Source of the DNA: Congeria kusceri
Lineage: Eukaryota; Mollusca; Bivalvia; Myida; Dreissenidae
Reading direction: 5' to 3'
Assembly: GCA_027627225.1 (NCBI GenBank)
Contig: JAPFQT010000038.1
Coordinates: 248,001-312,000, forward strand
DNA length: 64,000 nt
In this document: one piece after another, positions 20,346 through 31,727 of the stretch
How positions within the stretch are numbered: the first letter of the stretch is position 1
How the letters are laid out: each line of letters begins with the position of its first letter
Notes under the pieces: model-generated
What the model was told of the DNA's origin: nothing
Database searches by the model: none
Seen by the model: the letters and a program-made list of their open reading frames with translations, nothing else
Program-made: the position numbers and the translations under genes

Positions 20346-21840
20346 TTTTTAGCTCACCAGAGCACAAAGTGCTCATGGTGAGATTTTGTGATTGCCCGTC
20401 GTCCGTGCGTGCGTCCGTCATCAACTTTTCATTCAAACAACATCTCCTCCTAAACCACTCGGCAGATTTTCACCAAACTTCACTTCACAGGAATTATCAT
20501 TGGGTTACCCTCGTTCAAAGTTGTTCAAATCGTTACAGTCCGCTGCATATGTAGGTCACCAGAGCTAAAAATAGATTTTAAAATCGTAAACTTGAAAAAT
20601 CTCTGAAACTGCAGGGTCCAGAGGTTTCATATTTGGTATGTAACAACCTACAGTGGTCCTCTACAAAGATTGTTCAAATTATGCCCTTTGGTTCAAAACG
20701 GGCCACGCCCTGAGGATCACATGGTTTAAGTAGAATATATAGCATAATGACTCAAAAATTCTCTGAAACCACAAGGCCCAGCGGTTTCGTATTTGGTAAG
20801 TAACATCCTATAGTGGTCCTCTACAAAGATTGTTCAAATGATGCCCTTGGGGTCAGAACTGGCCACGTCCCGGGGGTCACATGGTTTGTATAGAATATAT
20901 AGTAAAATGACTTAAAAAATCTCCTCCTGAAACTGCAAGGCCCAGAAGTTTCATATTTGAAATGTAACATCCTATAGTGGTCTTTTACAAAGTTTGTTCA
21001 AATCATGTCCCTGGGGTCAAAACGGGCCACGCCCCGGGGGTCACATTGTTGTATAGAATATATAGCAAAATGCATTTTAAAATCTTCTCCTCTGAAACCA
21101 CAAGGCCCAGAAGTTTCATATTTGGTATGTAACTTCCTATAGTGGTCCTCTACAAAGATTGTTCAAATTATGCCCCTAGGGTCAAAACTGGCCACACCCT
21201 GGGGCCACATGGTTTAGGAAAACTTAAATAGCAAAATGTCTTTAAAAATCGCCTCTAAAACCACAAGGCCCAGAGGTTTCATATTTGGTATGTAACATCC
21301 TATAGTTGTCCTCTACAAATATTGTTCAATTTATGCCCTTGGGGTCAAAACTGGCCACGCCCCGGGGGTCATATGCTTTATTTAGACTTAAATAGCAGAA
21401 TGACTTTTAAGATCTTCTCCTCAGAAACTGCACATCCCAGAGGTTTCTTATGTGGTTTGTGTCTTTGTATAGTGGTCCTCTACAAAGATTGTTCAAATGT
21501 TGCCCCTGGGGTCAAAACTGGCACGTCCGAGGGTCACGTGGTTTATATAAACTTAAATAGCAAAATGTCTTTCTCCTCGGAAACCGCAAGGCCTGGAGGT
21601 TTCGTATTTAGTTTGTAACATCCTATAGTGGTTCTCTACAAATATTGTTCAAATTATGCCCCATGGATAAAAAATGACCACACCCCAGGGGTCACATGGT
21701 TTATATAGACTTAAATAGCAAAATGAATTTAAAATTCTTCTCTGAAACGGCAAGGCCTAGAGGTTTCATATTTGGTATGTAACATTGCATAGTGGTCCTC
21801 TTCAAAGATTGTTCAAATTATACCACTGGGGTCAAATTAA
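20346..21840 (+). repeat. Cassette family F4 with about eight tandem units
   Basis: A T-run is followed by a hairpin head (CTCACCAGAGCACAAAGTGC and then TCATGGTGAG, 20353-20382), then CCGTCGTCCGTGCGTGCG, then about eight diverged units of roughly 170-180 bp. The units share 'CTCTGAAAC', 'AGGTTTCATATTTGGTATGT', 'CCTATAGTGGTCCTCTACAA' and 'GGGTCAAAACTGGCCACG'. The open frame at 21322-21618 lies within the units and is not a gene. Confidence 0.85.
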
Positions 21841-22337
21841 ACAACACAAAACATGAGGCATAAACGGTAATATATACATCGACAAGCCGGAACATACACA
21901 GCAAGAAACTTAATTAACTAGTACATTTCTGTTTGAAGTATGCACGCGCTTAAATATGTTAAACTATTTATATTTATGGCTAGATAAATCTTGTTGAGGT
22001 GTAAAGAATACATGTATGTCGACAACAATATTTTTCAACTATCTGGCCTTTTCAACTGTCCACTGTCAGTTTGACCCTACATTGACCTGCAGGCAAGCCA
22101 GCGTATGATAATTTTGCCCTCAATATAGACTATCCCTCTGGTGAGAGAACTGATATTAAGAGAATCGCTGTGTCTATTGTGTACGAATATATAAGAAAAC
22201 ACTCAACTGCAAAACTTGTGTTAGTTACACCGTTGCAAAATGTATTGCTTTTTAACATGTCAAATGTCATGTTAAATCATTTCAAAAGCGTTATGCATAA
22301 ACAAAAGCTCTAATTTTGTGCGAACTTGTATTCCCTT
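21841..22337. other. No recognisable feature
   Basis: AT-rich, nothing assigned. Confidence 0.4.
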
Positions 22338-22925
22338 ATTATGCCCCCCTTCGATGAAGTGGGTGTATATTGCTTTGCACCTGTCCGTCGGTCAGTCTGT
22401 CCGTAGACCATTTCGTTTCAGCACGATATCTAGAGAACGCTTTGACCTACGATCATTTAAGTTGGTATGCTGGTTACTTGGGAGGAAAGGAAGACGCCTA
22501 TAGAGGGCAACAGGTCAAAGGTCAAGGTCACGGGGGCTTGTAACATGAAATCGTTTCCACACAATATCTAGAGAACACTTTAATATACGATCATTCAAGT
22601 TGGTATGCTGGTTACTTGGGGGGAAAGGAAGACGCCTATCAATTTTGTGGTCAACAGGTTAAAGGTCAAGGTGACAGAGGCTTGTAACATGAAAACTGTT
22701 TCCTCTGTAGACCATTTCGTTTCCACATGATATGTAGAATACGCTTTGACCTATGATCATCCAGGTTGGTATGCTGGTTACTTGAGAGGAAAGGAAGACA
22801 CCTATCAATTTTGAGGTCAACAGGTCAAAGGTCAAGGTCACAGGAACTTTTAAAATGAAAACTGTTGCCTCCGTAAACCATTTTGTTTCTGTAGAATATC
22901 TGGAGATGTTTTTGCCTACCCCTGT
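22338..22925 (+). repeat. Cassette family F3, three tandem units
   Basis: The head is TTATGCCCCCCTTCGATGAA followed by GTGGGTGTATAT (imperfect hairpin), then CTGTCCGTCGGTCAGTCTGTCC. Three units of about 170 bp share GACCATTTCGTTTC, GATCAT(T/C)(T/C)AAGTTGGTATGC, TGGTTACTTGGGAGGAAAGG and CAGGTCAAAGGTCAAGGTCA. A second copy is at 48596-48950. Confidence 0.85.
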
Positions 22926-22936
22926 GAAATGTTTAG

Positions 22937-23905
22937 GCATACTTCATGAATTCTTCTTAAAATCTTTGTGAATACTTCATGCAGTGGCTTCATGAAGACT
23001 TCATGGAAAAGAAGTGAACTTTAAATGAGACAAATGCATGAAACATTCATAAAACATAGCTTCATGAATAGTTGATGCATTTTCACATGCAGAAAAATGC
23101 ATGAAATAAAGAATGGGTTTGTTCATAAAAACTTCATGAACTATGCACTTCATGAAGACTTCATGCACGACTTCATGAAAAAAATATTTCATGAAGATTT
23201 CATGAATAATTTTGTTCTTTATTCTAATGTCTCATTTATATTTCACGGATATTCATGAATACTTCATGAACAAAATTTTTGTAATTTCAAGAATAAATTG
23301 GTTGTGCTTTTCTTCAACATGCATGAAGAATTCCAAAAATCATGAAGACTTCTAAAAATAATAGAGCTATGAAAAAAGTAACAGTCCATATGCATTAAAC
23401 ACTAAGGAAATAAAATGTTTAAAATAAACAAAAATTATAAAATAAATTTTTGAAAAAATTATATTTGTAACACTGATATTAACAACGTAACATCACGATA
23501 TGCCGAACTTAAGAGAGAAGCGCCACCTGATGTAATAATATGATATGCTTCATTATGACATTGGTCATTATGACGTTCTGCATTCGTTTAAATTACATGC
23601 GCTGTTTATGTATTGTACATTTTTCATTTGTTATATTCAAAGAATGTTTACAGCTGCTTTATAATTTATACGCATACAATAATATGGATGCAATAATGTA
23701 GCATGTAGCAATAAAACGTCAGTTCCCCTGTCAAAATGGACTTCATGAGATCAAGAATTTTTCATGCCATTAAGCATTATTCATGAAGTCTTCTTGAAAA
23801 CCTCTAATAACAAACTTCATGAAGTTTTATGCATGAAGTGATTTAAGGTACACTTCATGAAGGCGTCATGCATTACTGAAATTCTAGAAACATTCATGAA
23901 GCTTT
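22937..23905. repeat. Field of TTCATGAA words
   Basis: Two zones, 22937-23350 and 23735-23905, are packed with the 8-bp palindrome TTCATGAA and its extensions (ACTTCATGAAGACTTCATG). Between them lies ordinary AT-rich DNA. It is not a simple tandem array since spacing is irregular. It may be the arms of a foldback element. Confidence 0.6.
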
Positions 23906-23944
23906 AATAAGAATAGATCAAGATTTTTTTATGAATACCACCCT

Positions 23945-24180
23945 TAGCTCAGATTTCCGCATTGCATTTCAAGAAGCGGAGAAAATGCTGAATAGATGCG
24001 GAAATGTTGCGGAAATCATCAGGTTCCCCACATATTTTCCGCAAAAATGATTTTGGTTTTGCGGAGAAATTTCTTATATGCGGAGAACATGCGGAGAGTA
24101 TGCGAAATATTGACACTTAGAAATTTTACAATTGCGCAAATTCTGACTTTTCATGATGCGGAAAAGTTATACTTTGAAAA
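23945..24180. repeat. Field of TGCGGA words
   Basis: Irregular repeats of (A/T)TGCGGA(A/G)A and TTCCGC occur about a dozen times (GAAGCGGAGAAAATGC, ATGCGGAAATGTTGCGGAAA, TTATATGCGGAGAACATGCG). This looks like the neighbouring TTCATGAA field but uses a different word. Confidence 0.55.
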
Positions 24181-24209
24181 ATTCACAAGCTTGTTAATCT
24201 ATTTATTAA

Positions 24210-24865
24210 AACAAGAGCTGTTTTTAAAACATATATGCCCCCTCTAGGTCAAAAACAATCTTTAATATCAATTTGGTGAGAATTGTTGAACATACACCCA
24301 TGAAACCACAAGTCTGAACTCTGTCTAATCTCTGTCTGAATAAATACTGTCTGAGGACATAACCTGAACATCTATGTGAAAAAAGGGGCATGTATCTGTC
24401 AAAATACAAAACAGAGTTATGGGGAATGTAGAACTTGAAGCTGGAGTTGAGGACAAAGGTATATTCTAATTTTCAAGTGAATAACTTATGTAATTTTGTA
24501 GTTACAAAAGTTTTAATTATAAACTTTAACCTGAAAATCTATGTGAAAAAGGTACATAAATATGTCAAAATATACTACTGTAAAACTGAGTTATTGGGAA
24601 TGTGGCACTTGGTGGAGTTGCTGACATTTAATGTATATTCTAAATTTCAAGTGAATAACTTTTGTAGATTTGAAGTTACAGAAGTTTTGAACATAAACTT
24701 TAACCTCAAAATCTATGTGAAAAAGGGGCACAACTATGTCAAAATATGTCAAAATAGAAAACTGAGTTATGGGGAATGTGGCACTTGATATTAGAGTTGA
24801 TGATAAATTTATATTCCAAGTTTCAAGATTATAACTTATGTAAATTTGAACTTACAAAAGGGCAT
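24210..24865 (-). repeat. Cassette family F1, minus-strand copy
   Basis: It begins AACAAGAGCTG, the complement of the family's terminus, and has three units of about 180 bp sharing CTTTAACCTGAAAATCTATG, TGAAAAAGGGGCA(C/T), AACTGAGTTATGGGGAATGT and TTTCAAGTGAATAACTT. It matches 44471-45071 in reverse. The 117-codon frame across it is a translation of the repeats. Confidence 0.8.
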
Positions 24866-25238
24866 AAATAATGCAATTTTATGACCTTTACAGTACACCA
24901 TACCATGCAATGCTATGCAGGATATAATGTCATTTATGATGTCATCAGTTGACTTGCATTGCTCAAGTCTGAAATGATTTAAACATGATTGTGATTTTAA
25001 AACAGAAATATCTATGAATACTGAACACCTGGAACCTGTGTCTGTAAGTATTATTTCATTTAAGTTACAAACAAGTCAATAAACTATGACTGATTTTGCA
25101 CATTTGATAGGGTTTGACATATTTAAGCAATTGTAATATATTTTCGCGACCACATGCCCAGAGGCTTAAGCTGCATGTCTTCTTACTTCACAGTTAAGTT
25201 CCTTTAAACAACAATCGTTTGACTTATTATTATTGTTT
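24866..25238. other. No recognisable feature
   Basis: AT-rich. TACCATGCAATGCTATGCAG at 24900 is a small local repeat. Confidence 0.4.
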
Positions 25239-25512
25239 TCCTTACAATATAATCCTTCCATCAATGTTCTATTATATAATGAGTTTGCAAAATGGAAAAT
25301 CAGTACTTTATCATTTGTCTGTATTTTAATGTTAACTATGGAAGCACAATTGTACCATAAAATTGTGAAAAGTAGCATAATCATTATATTGTTTACCTTA
25401 CAATATAATCCTTCCATCAATGTTCTATTATATAATGAGTTTGCAAAATGAAAATCAGTATTTTATCATTTGTCTGTATTTTAATGTTAACTATGGAAGC
25501 ACAATTGTACTG
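25239..25512 (+). repeat. Tandem duplication, 154-bp period
   Basis: 25239-25358 and 25393-25512 are almost identical (starting TTACAATATAATCCTTCCAT, ending GGAAGCACAATTGTAC). Only a few differences are visible, so the duplication is recent. The open frames over both copies are products of the duplication. Confidence 0.9.
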
Positions 25513-25919
25513 TTACATACACATATTCTTATTTGGGATCCGTGTTCAAGTTAATTCTACATCAACAATCAATGTGATTTTTGCTGACAGAAATGTTTTT
25601 TCTAATTCTGATTTGCAAACATTACCAAGTCGCTAACTTAACCACTTATACCGTATTTTAAATATGTATTTGTTTATTGTGCATAAAAGTGTGTGTATAT
25701 TCTTTTGTCTGTCCTGATTGTTTTGGTTATTGGTCCATTTTATTCTTATCTTGATTGGTGTATATAACCACTATTTAAGAAATTCAGGTGTTAGTAATAT
25801 CATATCTCTTGCTAATGATGCTACAGTTTTAAAGCAGAATGTGAAAACAATTGTCAACATACAAAACCACAATCATAAATCCTTAAACACATTGTTTTCT
25901 TAAATAGATCTTTGGTGCA
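25513..25919. other. No recognisable feature
   Basis: AT-rich, no supported gene. Confidence 0.4.
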
Positions 25920-26245
25920 ATGCAACCAGTGCTGCTTTGATCCTATCAGCGGAAAACAAAGCGAAAAACTTCGGGAGAAATAATACACCTTAAAAACTGT
26001 CCATGGTCCAACGAATTATTATTCAGTTTGAAACCAAATGAGCAAACAAATTAATATTTTGAAAAGCTTGACAAATGTGATACACCTCCCCTGTGAATTC
26101 CTGTGACCCAAATGGTCCTGCCAAGCTAGATAAAAGATTTGTAATACCTTTTGGATTTTTTTTGTGTAATGTCAAATTCGTACAAGTAATGGATAAATGC
26201 ATTTGATAAAAAATTTACTGGTTTATAATTGGGTCAAGTTAGTGT
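25920..26245 (+). repeat. Block A of a diverged local duplication
   Basis: Phrases such as CTATGGTCCAA/CATGGTCCAACGA, GATACACCTCCCCTGTGAATTC and the next line resemble 30415-30620 (GATCCCCCTCCCCGGTGAATTC). See 30380-31265. Confidence 0.5.
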
Positions 26246-26710
26246 TTTTATGCCCCCGGCATGTTGATGCGGGAGGCATATAGTGATTGTCCTGTCCATC
26301 CGTACGTCCGTCCTATCGTCCCTCCGTCCATTACAAGGTTAAGTAGATTTTACCATTTCGTCTAGCACCAACACCGCTTACTACAACACTAGGATACGTA
26401 CACAGTTGTTGCTTATGACCATTCCCTATCCACCCATATCACCCACCCTCACTTTGACCGTGACCTAATTTGCACTTAGAATAATTCAAATGGGCTCTTT
26501 CTTGGTTAACTAGATTTTACCGTTTGTCTAGCATCAACACTGCTTGAAACAACACTTGGATATCTACACAGATGACCATTGCCAATCCACCCATATCACC
26601 CAACCTCACTTTTACCTTGACCTTGACCTAATTTGGACTTATAATAATTCAAAAGTGCCATTTCTTGGTTAACTAGATTTTACCATTTCGTCTAGCACCA
26701 ACACCGCTTA

Positions 26711-27230
26711 GGCCCACAAAAAATAGTTCCGTTTCTGACCCTTTACTTTTGCTGCCGACCCTACATATTTTTGGTCCAAAAAGAATAAAGACTGAAAAAG
26801 ACTGTTACCGTGTACAACACAAACCATTCTCCCATCATAAAAAAATATATAATCCCTACCCTTAGGCGTAAAAAAAAATGTTTCTTTCAGGTAACATGCC
26901 CCCCAAAAATAGGATAGGTAGGTCGGTATTTTTTTTTTTTTGGTAAATGGTCAACTTAAAGATTCTTAAACTGAATCAATATTCAAAACACATCAGTAGT
27001 ATCCTTAAACATTGTTTATAAGTGGATACTATCAAAACAAAACACTTTCCAAAACACATTTATTTATTGAAAAAGATAAATAAAACAAAAATCAATCTGA
27101 CAAACCCAATAAAATGTTCTAGGGTTGGGGCATTTTTTTAGGGTAGGTCGGGTTACCTGAAACAAACATATTTTTTTACGCCTTATTATTTGGGGCAGGA
27201 GACCAGAAACGGAACTTTTTTTTTTTGGCC
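26711..27230. mobile_element. TTA-flanked inverted-repeat element (PIF/Harbinger-like), 520 bp
   Basis: The left end GGCCCACAAAAAATAGTTCC then GTTTCTG, and the right end CAGAAACGGAAC then a T-run and GGCC, are inverted copies. TTA lies directly on both sides (26708-26710 and 27231-27233). The undisturbed cassette sequence CACCGCTTACTACAACAC at 26372-26389 is the empty site, which proves an insertion with a 3-bp duplication. It has no transposase. Confidence 0.85.
26865..27182. mobile_element. Second TTA-flanked element nested inside the first, 318 bp
   Basis: The ends are GGCGTAAAAAAAAATGTTTC and its counterpart GAAACAAACATATTTTTTTA then CGCC. TTA flanks it directly (26862-26864 and 27183-27185). 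Inner arms also match (CAGGTAAC against GTTACCTG, ATAGGATAGGTAGGTCGG against AGGGTAGGTCGGG is direct). Same insertion preference as its host, so probably the same superfamily. Confidence 0.75.
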
Positions 27231-27489
27231 TTACTACAAGACTTTGATACTTACACAGTTGTTGCATATGACCATTCCCTATACACCTATATAACCCAAC
27301 CTCACTTTTACCTTGACCTATTTTGGAATAAGAAATGGGCTATCCAACACCAACTGGGGGCGTGTGTGTTTATCGAACTTAGAATCTGTTTCTTGTCTCT
27401 GGTTGGTTGGCTGGCAGCAGCTGTGGTTTTATTCTACATGTTTATTAACCTTGTTCTCAGTGTTTCGTTGTTAGCGATTATGAAATTTA

Positions 27490-28288
27490 TATGATGGCAT
27501 CGAATACCAATATCAGTATTCGAATATTCACTTTTTCATTCTATTTAATATTCAAATATTTGTATAGATTCATATTTAGTACATTAAGCTTTGTGACCCA
27601 GTCAAGATCATGTAAATAATGGTACAGAGTTTTAGTACACATCATTGCTGATGCTATATTAAGCTTTGTGACCCAATCAGCACCATGTAAATAATACAGA
27701 GTTTTTGTACACATCATTGCCGTATCTTCATTAGCAAATTGCGATATCATATTAATGCGTTAATGCCATTTAGCATAAACCACTGAAGTCCCATGTTAAG
27801 TGTTGTTTTTTTAATTAAGAATACTTGCAATAATCTACCATGCTCATATTTTTTATCAAGTTGGAAACATGTTGATAAGCGGCGAATTTGAGCAACATTT
27901 ATGCTCTATAATTAGTGCCAAATGTGCGATCACACTGATGTAATTATTTGTTTTTTGTTAATCTTTCCACATATTTAATTACCTGTTAAATGTTATGGCT
28001 TCATAATGTCCTCTGTAATTGTGTATTACTGGCCACAAGACGCTGACCGCTGACACAGACCGGTGCATTTATTAATATCTTCGTCTGGCACATGACACGG
28101 GGCTAATCTATCAAAACACGGGGTTCTGTATCTACTGGTGAATTACTGCTTTTAGTTTGACAGAAAACTCTACAATCAATAAATTAATGTTTTTAAAAGC
28201 AACACAAATTCGCAAATATTCTATTAGCATTTTAACTATTCGAATAACGATCAGTCATTCGAATATTCAAATAGTTTTGCCATCCCTA
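27490..28288. mobile_element. Non-autonomous hAT-type element, 799 bp, 7/8 target duplication
   Basis: The left end TATGATGGCATCGAATACC and the complement of the right end TAGGGATGGCAAAAC resemble the TAGGGATGGGACCGAATAC ends of 16802-18399. The flanks are GAAATTTA and GTAATTTA. Subterminal ATTCGAATATTC words are present at both ends. The interior has a local duplication of TTAAGCTTTGTGACCCA(G/A)TCA (27586 and 27659). Confidence 0.7.
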
Positions 28289-29037
28289 GTAATTTACTGT
28301 CGGTTAACCCATCTGTAGAAAGGATTCACTACTTTATATGAGGTTTTGGAAATATTACATTCCCAAAATGTGAACTAAATTATAATTGAAACTATTTAAG
28401 ATTAACTTGAGATGATTCTGTAATATGGCCCCTGATCCATTAAATAAACCATTGTGATAACTGTTTAGAAATACTCATTGTGTGATTGATTTAAGTGTCA
28501 GATATCACATATCGTTTGAGGCGCCAAGTCACATTGTTATTTTTGAAATCCAATGAATTGCTTTCCTAGTCTATTATACTTTTCCTAGTCTGTTATACTT
28601 CAGCGCTGATTCCAGACCTGAACATTCATAACAAAATATAAATAACATAATATAAGTAATAAATAATTGTGTACCATTTACTTAACAAAATTGATAAAAG
28701 TGATAAAAGTGGTCGTAATATTTACTAGTTTTGTAGTATAGAATATATTTCAGTTGGCTATTTCAAAATGTCTTGCAATTACATGATTTCATGGGGACAC
28801 TAAACTATAAAATCCATATTATACTGGAGATCAACAATCAAATAATGACACCCTCAATTTGAAAACTTTATATGCTGATTCCCTATGGAAAATGTTTTCA
28901 ACCCACTGTAAAGTTTTATGTGTTGCCTCTTATCTTTGTTTATATAGAGTATATTTGCTTGATCTCACGCAAGCGCTCAGAAAAATATTGTCTCCCTTCC
29001 CATGATGGTATAACCCATTATCACACCGAAAACAAAT
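28289..29037 (+). repeat. Block C of a diverged local duplication
   Basis: 28735-28870 matches 31030-31165 (CAATTACATGATTTCATGG against AAATTACACGATTTCAGGA; TATACTGGAGATCAACAATC against TATACTGGAGATAAACAATA). The rest is AT-rich and unassigned. Confidence 0.55.
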
Positions 29038-30110
29038 TTTTATTCCCTTCGGGGGCATATAGTAATCCCATTGTCTGTATTTTCGTCAGTGACAAGGTTA
29101 AGTCGATTTCACAGTTCCATCTTGCACCAACAACGCTTACTGCAACACTTGGATACTTAAACAGTTGTTGCTTATAACCATTCCCTATCCACCCAATTTC
29201 ACTTTGATCTTGACCTAATTTGCAATTAGGAATAATTCAAATGGGCTGTTTCTTGGTTAACTAGATTTTACCGTTTCGTCTAGTGCCAACACTGCTTGCA
29301 ACAACAACACAGTTGTTACTAATGACCATTCACTCCACCCATATCACCCAAGGTTACGCATGCGCAAATAAATTCCTTCATTGTTACATATAAAATATTC
29401 AATGTTTGATCTCAATTTTCACCATGACCAAGCGACTTCCCAATATATCACCATACATTGTTGGAAAGATAAGGCCATAACCTTTTGAAAAAACAGCATG
29501 TCAAAAATTTCTATACGTTGTAACTCAAAATATTTACCTTAGAATAAACACACCGGTTTTGACAGGCATGGGGGCTGCCATTTTGTGCATGAATACATGG
29601 GCCAAAAGTTATGAAGCTTATAAGCATATAAGATAAAGTAGTGCCTAAAACTGTCTTTTTTCTTATTTCTTACATATATACCTTTAAATTGATACCAAAA
29701 CATATCATTTAAACTGTATTTTAAAAACCATATGCACTATACACTGAACCCTATGTGTTTATTATCTAACTGACAGCATGTAACCCTGAGGATGTGACTT
29801 CCGTTTTGGTGTAATTTGACCTAATGACCATTCGCACTCCACCCATATCACCCAGCCTCACTTTGACCTTGACCTAATTTGCGCTTAGAATGATTCAAAT
29901 GGCTGTTTCTTGGTTAACTAGATTTTATCATTTCATCTAGCATCAACACCGCTTGCTACAACATTGGATACTTACACAGTTGTTGCTTCTGACTATACCC
30001 AATCCACCTATATCTATCACCCAACCTCACTTTGAACTTGACCTAATTTGGAATAAGAAATGGGCTATCCAGCACCAACCAGGGGCATGTGTGTTTATCA
30101 AACACAGAAT
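29038..30110 (+). repeat. Second long copy of the 26247 cassette, with an internal insertion
   Basis: The units match those at 26330-26700 and 27230-27400 (CTTGGTTAACTAGATTTTAC, GCACCAACAACGCTTACTGC). Between CCACCCATATCACCCA at 29336 and the resumed GACCATTCGCACTCCACCC at 29825 lies about 470 bp of foreign sequence starting AGGTTACGCATGCGC and ending near CATGTAACCCTGAGG (weak inverted ends GGTTACGCATG/CATGTAACC). Confidence 0.65.
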
Positions 30111-30379
30111 CTTGTTTAAATACTGGTATTGGTTGCAAGTCAAATGAAGTAAAATGCTAAAAAGTTTGAAGAGGTTATGCTTTATAATGTATAAACTATG
30201 AATTTAAGAAATTAGTTGTAGAGCATGTCAAATGTCTTGTGACTGACTTTACGGCTTAAATTGAAATGTGAAATGAATTGTCAAAGCACAAAGGCAAAAC
30301 CACAAATATATTTACATATTGATGTTTAAAATATCTCTGGCACAAAGCTCTTTTGAGATTTCAGTTGTATATAAAGCAA

Positions 30380-31265
30380 ATAGATTTAGTGGAAATAATA
30401 TGCCATATGATCGCTCTATGGTCCAATGAACGATGAGGAAGTTTGTAAACACCACAGTAGACTGGTCCAACAAACGATAAGGAAGTTTGAAAACACCGCA
30501 GTAGACGCTTCAAGATTTGAATAGCTCTAGATGAATGTGATCCCCCTCCCCGGTGAATTCTTTTGTGCTAAATGATCGTTCTATCGAGCCATTCTATTTT
30601 AATTATACATTCTGGTGTGTTTGTGAAATACCTGTTTCTTACAAGTAAACCTTCATGATCTCGAGTTGAATAATTTACCTGGGATATTTAACAAGACTTG
30701 TCACGGTTTTTTATGCCCATTCTAAGTGGCAATGTAAACTACTATTTATCAACGTTATAAACCTTTCGGATGGCCATATGAGTAGCTCAGTGTGCAATTT
30801 TCACATCAGATATAACAGATTGTCGGAGACTTGTTCATTAGCCCAGTAGTATTGATCTTTTTGAAATAAAACATATTGAATTTCTATTAGTTTCAGATAT
30901 TCTTCACAAAACATTCATGTTGGAGTATTCATGCTAAAATCAATAATAAATAAAACAAGCGTATATTATACCAATTATTAAATATTGCTGATTAAAGTAC
31001 TTGTAATATTAGAACTAATTTAATAGTATACAATTGAAGATTTCAGTAGGCATTTCCAAAAATTCTTGAAATTACACGATTTCAGGAAGACGCTTAATTA
31101 TGAAATGCATAGTATACTGGAGATAAACAATAAAAATATTAACACCTGCAAATTATTAGCCATATTTTTCAAGAAAACTTGTTTAAGACCATAATTGACA
31201 TATTATATGAATGGTTTTCTGTAACTTATTGTTGGTGTATATTGTCGCCTCTTATCTTTTCATGT
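30380..31265 (+). repeat. Blocks A' and C' of the diverged local duplication
   Basis: 30415-30620 pairs with block A (25970-26115). Inside it GGTCCAA(T/C)(G/A)AACGAT(G/A)A occurs twice (30420 and 30465). A worn TTTTTATGCCCATTC (30709) replaces the cassette. 31030-31260 pairs with block C, including CGCCTCTTATCTTT. Confidence 0.5.
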
Positions 31266-31555
31266 CCACTAAGTTGAAAGTACTTTATGTAGATTTGAGT
31301 GGGGGAGCACATCACGAGTCTTCCATATTGCAGCTGCCGTGATGAAGGAAATCATTATACTCGTTTAGATGTTGTCAATCAACCTTAGACTGATAAATGG
31401 TTCGCAAAACCTCATATAGGGCTGAAAATATGTGCTGCTGTCGAGGGTCTGGAGCCCTATTAGCATGCGCAGAAGGAGCATAAACTTAGATTGCACTAAA
31501 GTAAAATTGTTAAAACGTATTACTATTACTAAACGTTAAGATTATTACTTGTATT
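31266..31555. other. No recognisable feature
   Basis: Unassigned sequence. Confidence 0.35.
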
Positions 31556-31727
31556 TTTATGTCCCCATTTTCAGGGGGCATACAGATTTACCCTTTCCGT
31601 CTGTCCGTCTGGTCCATCCTTCGACTTTTGGTCTGGTGCGTAACTCAAAAAGTATAACTGCTAGAGTGTTCAAACTTCAAAAACATATTTGCGTGTTAAC
31701 TTGTGCACCTGGTTATCTGGGTGCATT
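31556..31727 (+). repeat. Truncated cassette family F2
   Basis: Head hairpin TATGTCCCCATTTTCAGGGG then GCATA, CCGTCTGTCCGTCTGGTCC, and half of a unit (CTCAAAAAGTATAACTGCTA). It matches 4319-4650. It stops where another cassette begins. Confidence 0.75.

Larger units (their letters stand above)
26247..27400 (+). repeat. Cassette (TATGCCCCCGGCAT head), interrupted by nested elements
   Basis: The hairpin head TATGCCCCCGGCATGTTGAT continues GCGGGAGGCATA. It is followed by CCGTACGTCCGTCC and units of about 215 bp sharing GTTAA(G/C)TAGATTTTACC(A), TTTCGTCTAGCACCAACACC, GACCATTCCCTATCCACC and CTTTGACC(T/G)TGACCTAATTTG. The third unit is split at 26711-27230 by a TTA-flanked insertion. Another long copy is at 29038-30110. 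Confidence 0.8.

Noticed and set aside
24435..24788. 117-codon frame
   Set aside because: Repeats itself (NNLCNFVVTKV, NNFCRFEVTEV) because it lies in tandem cassette units.
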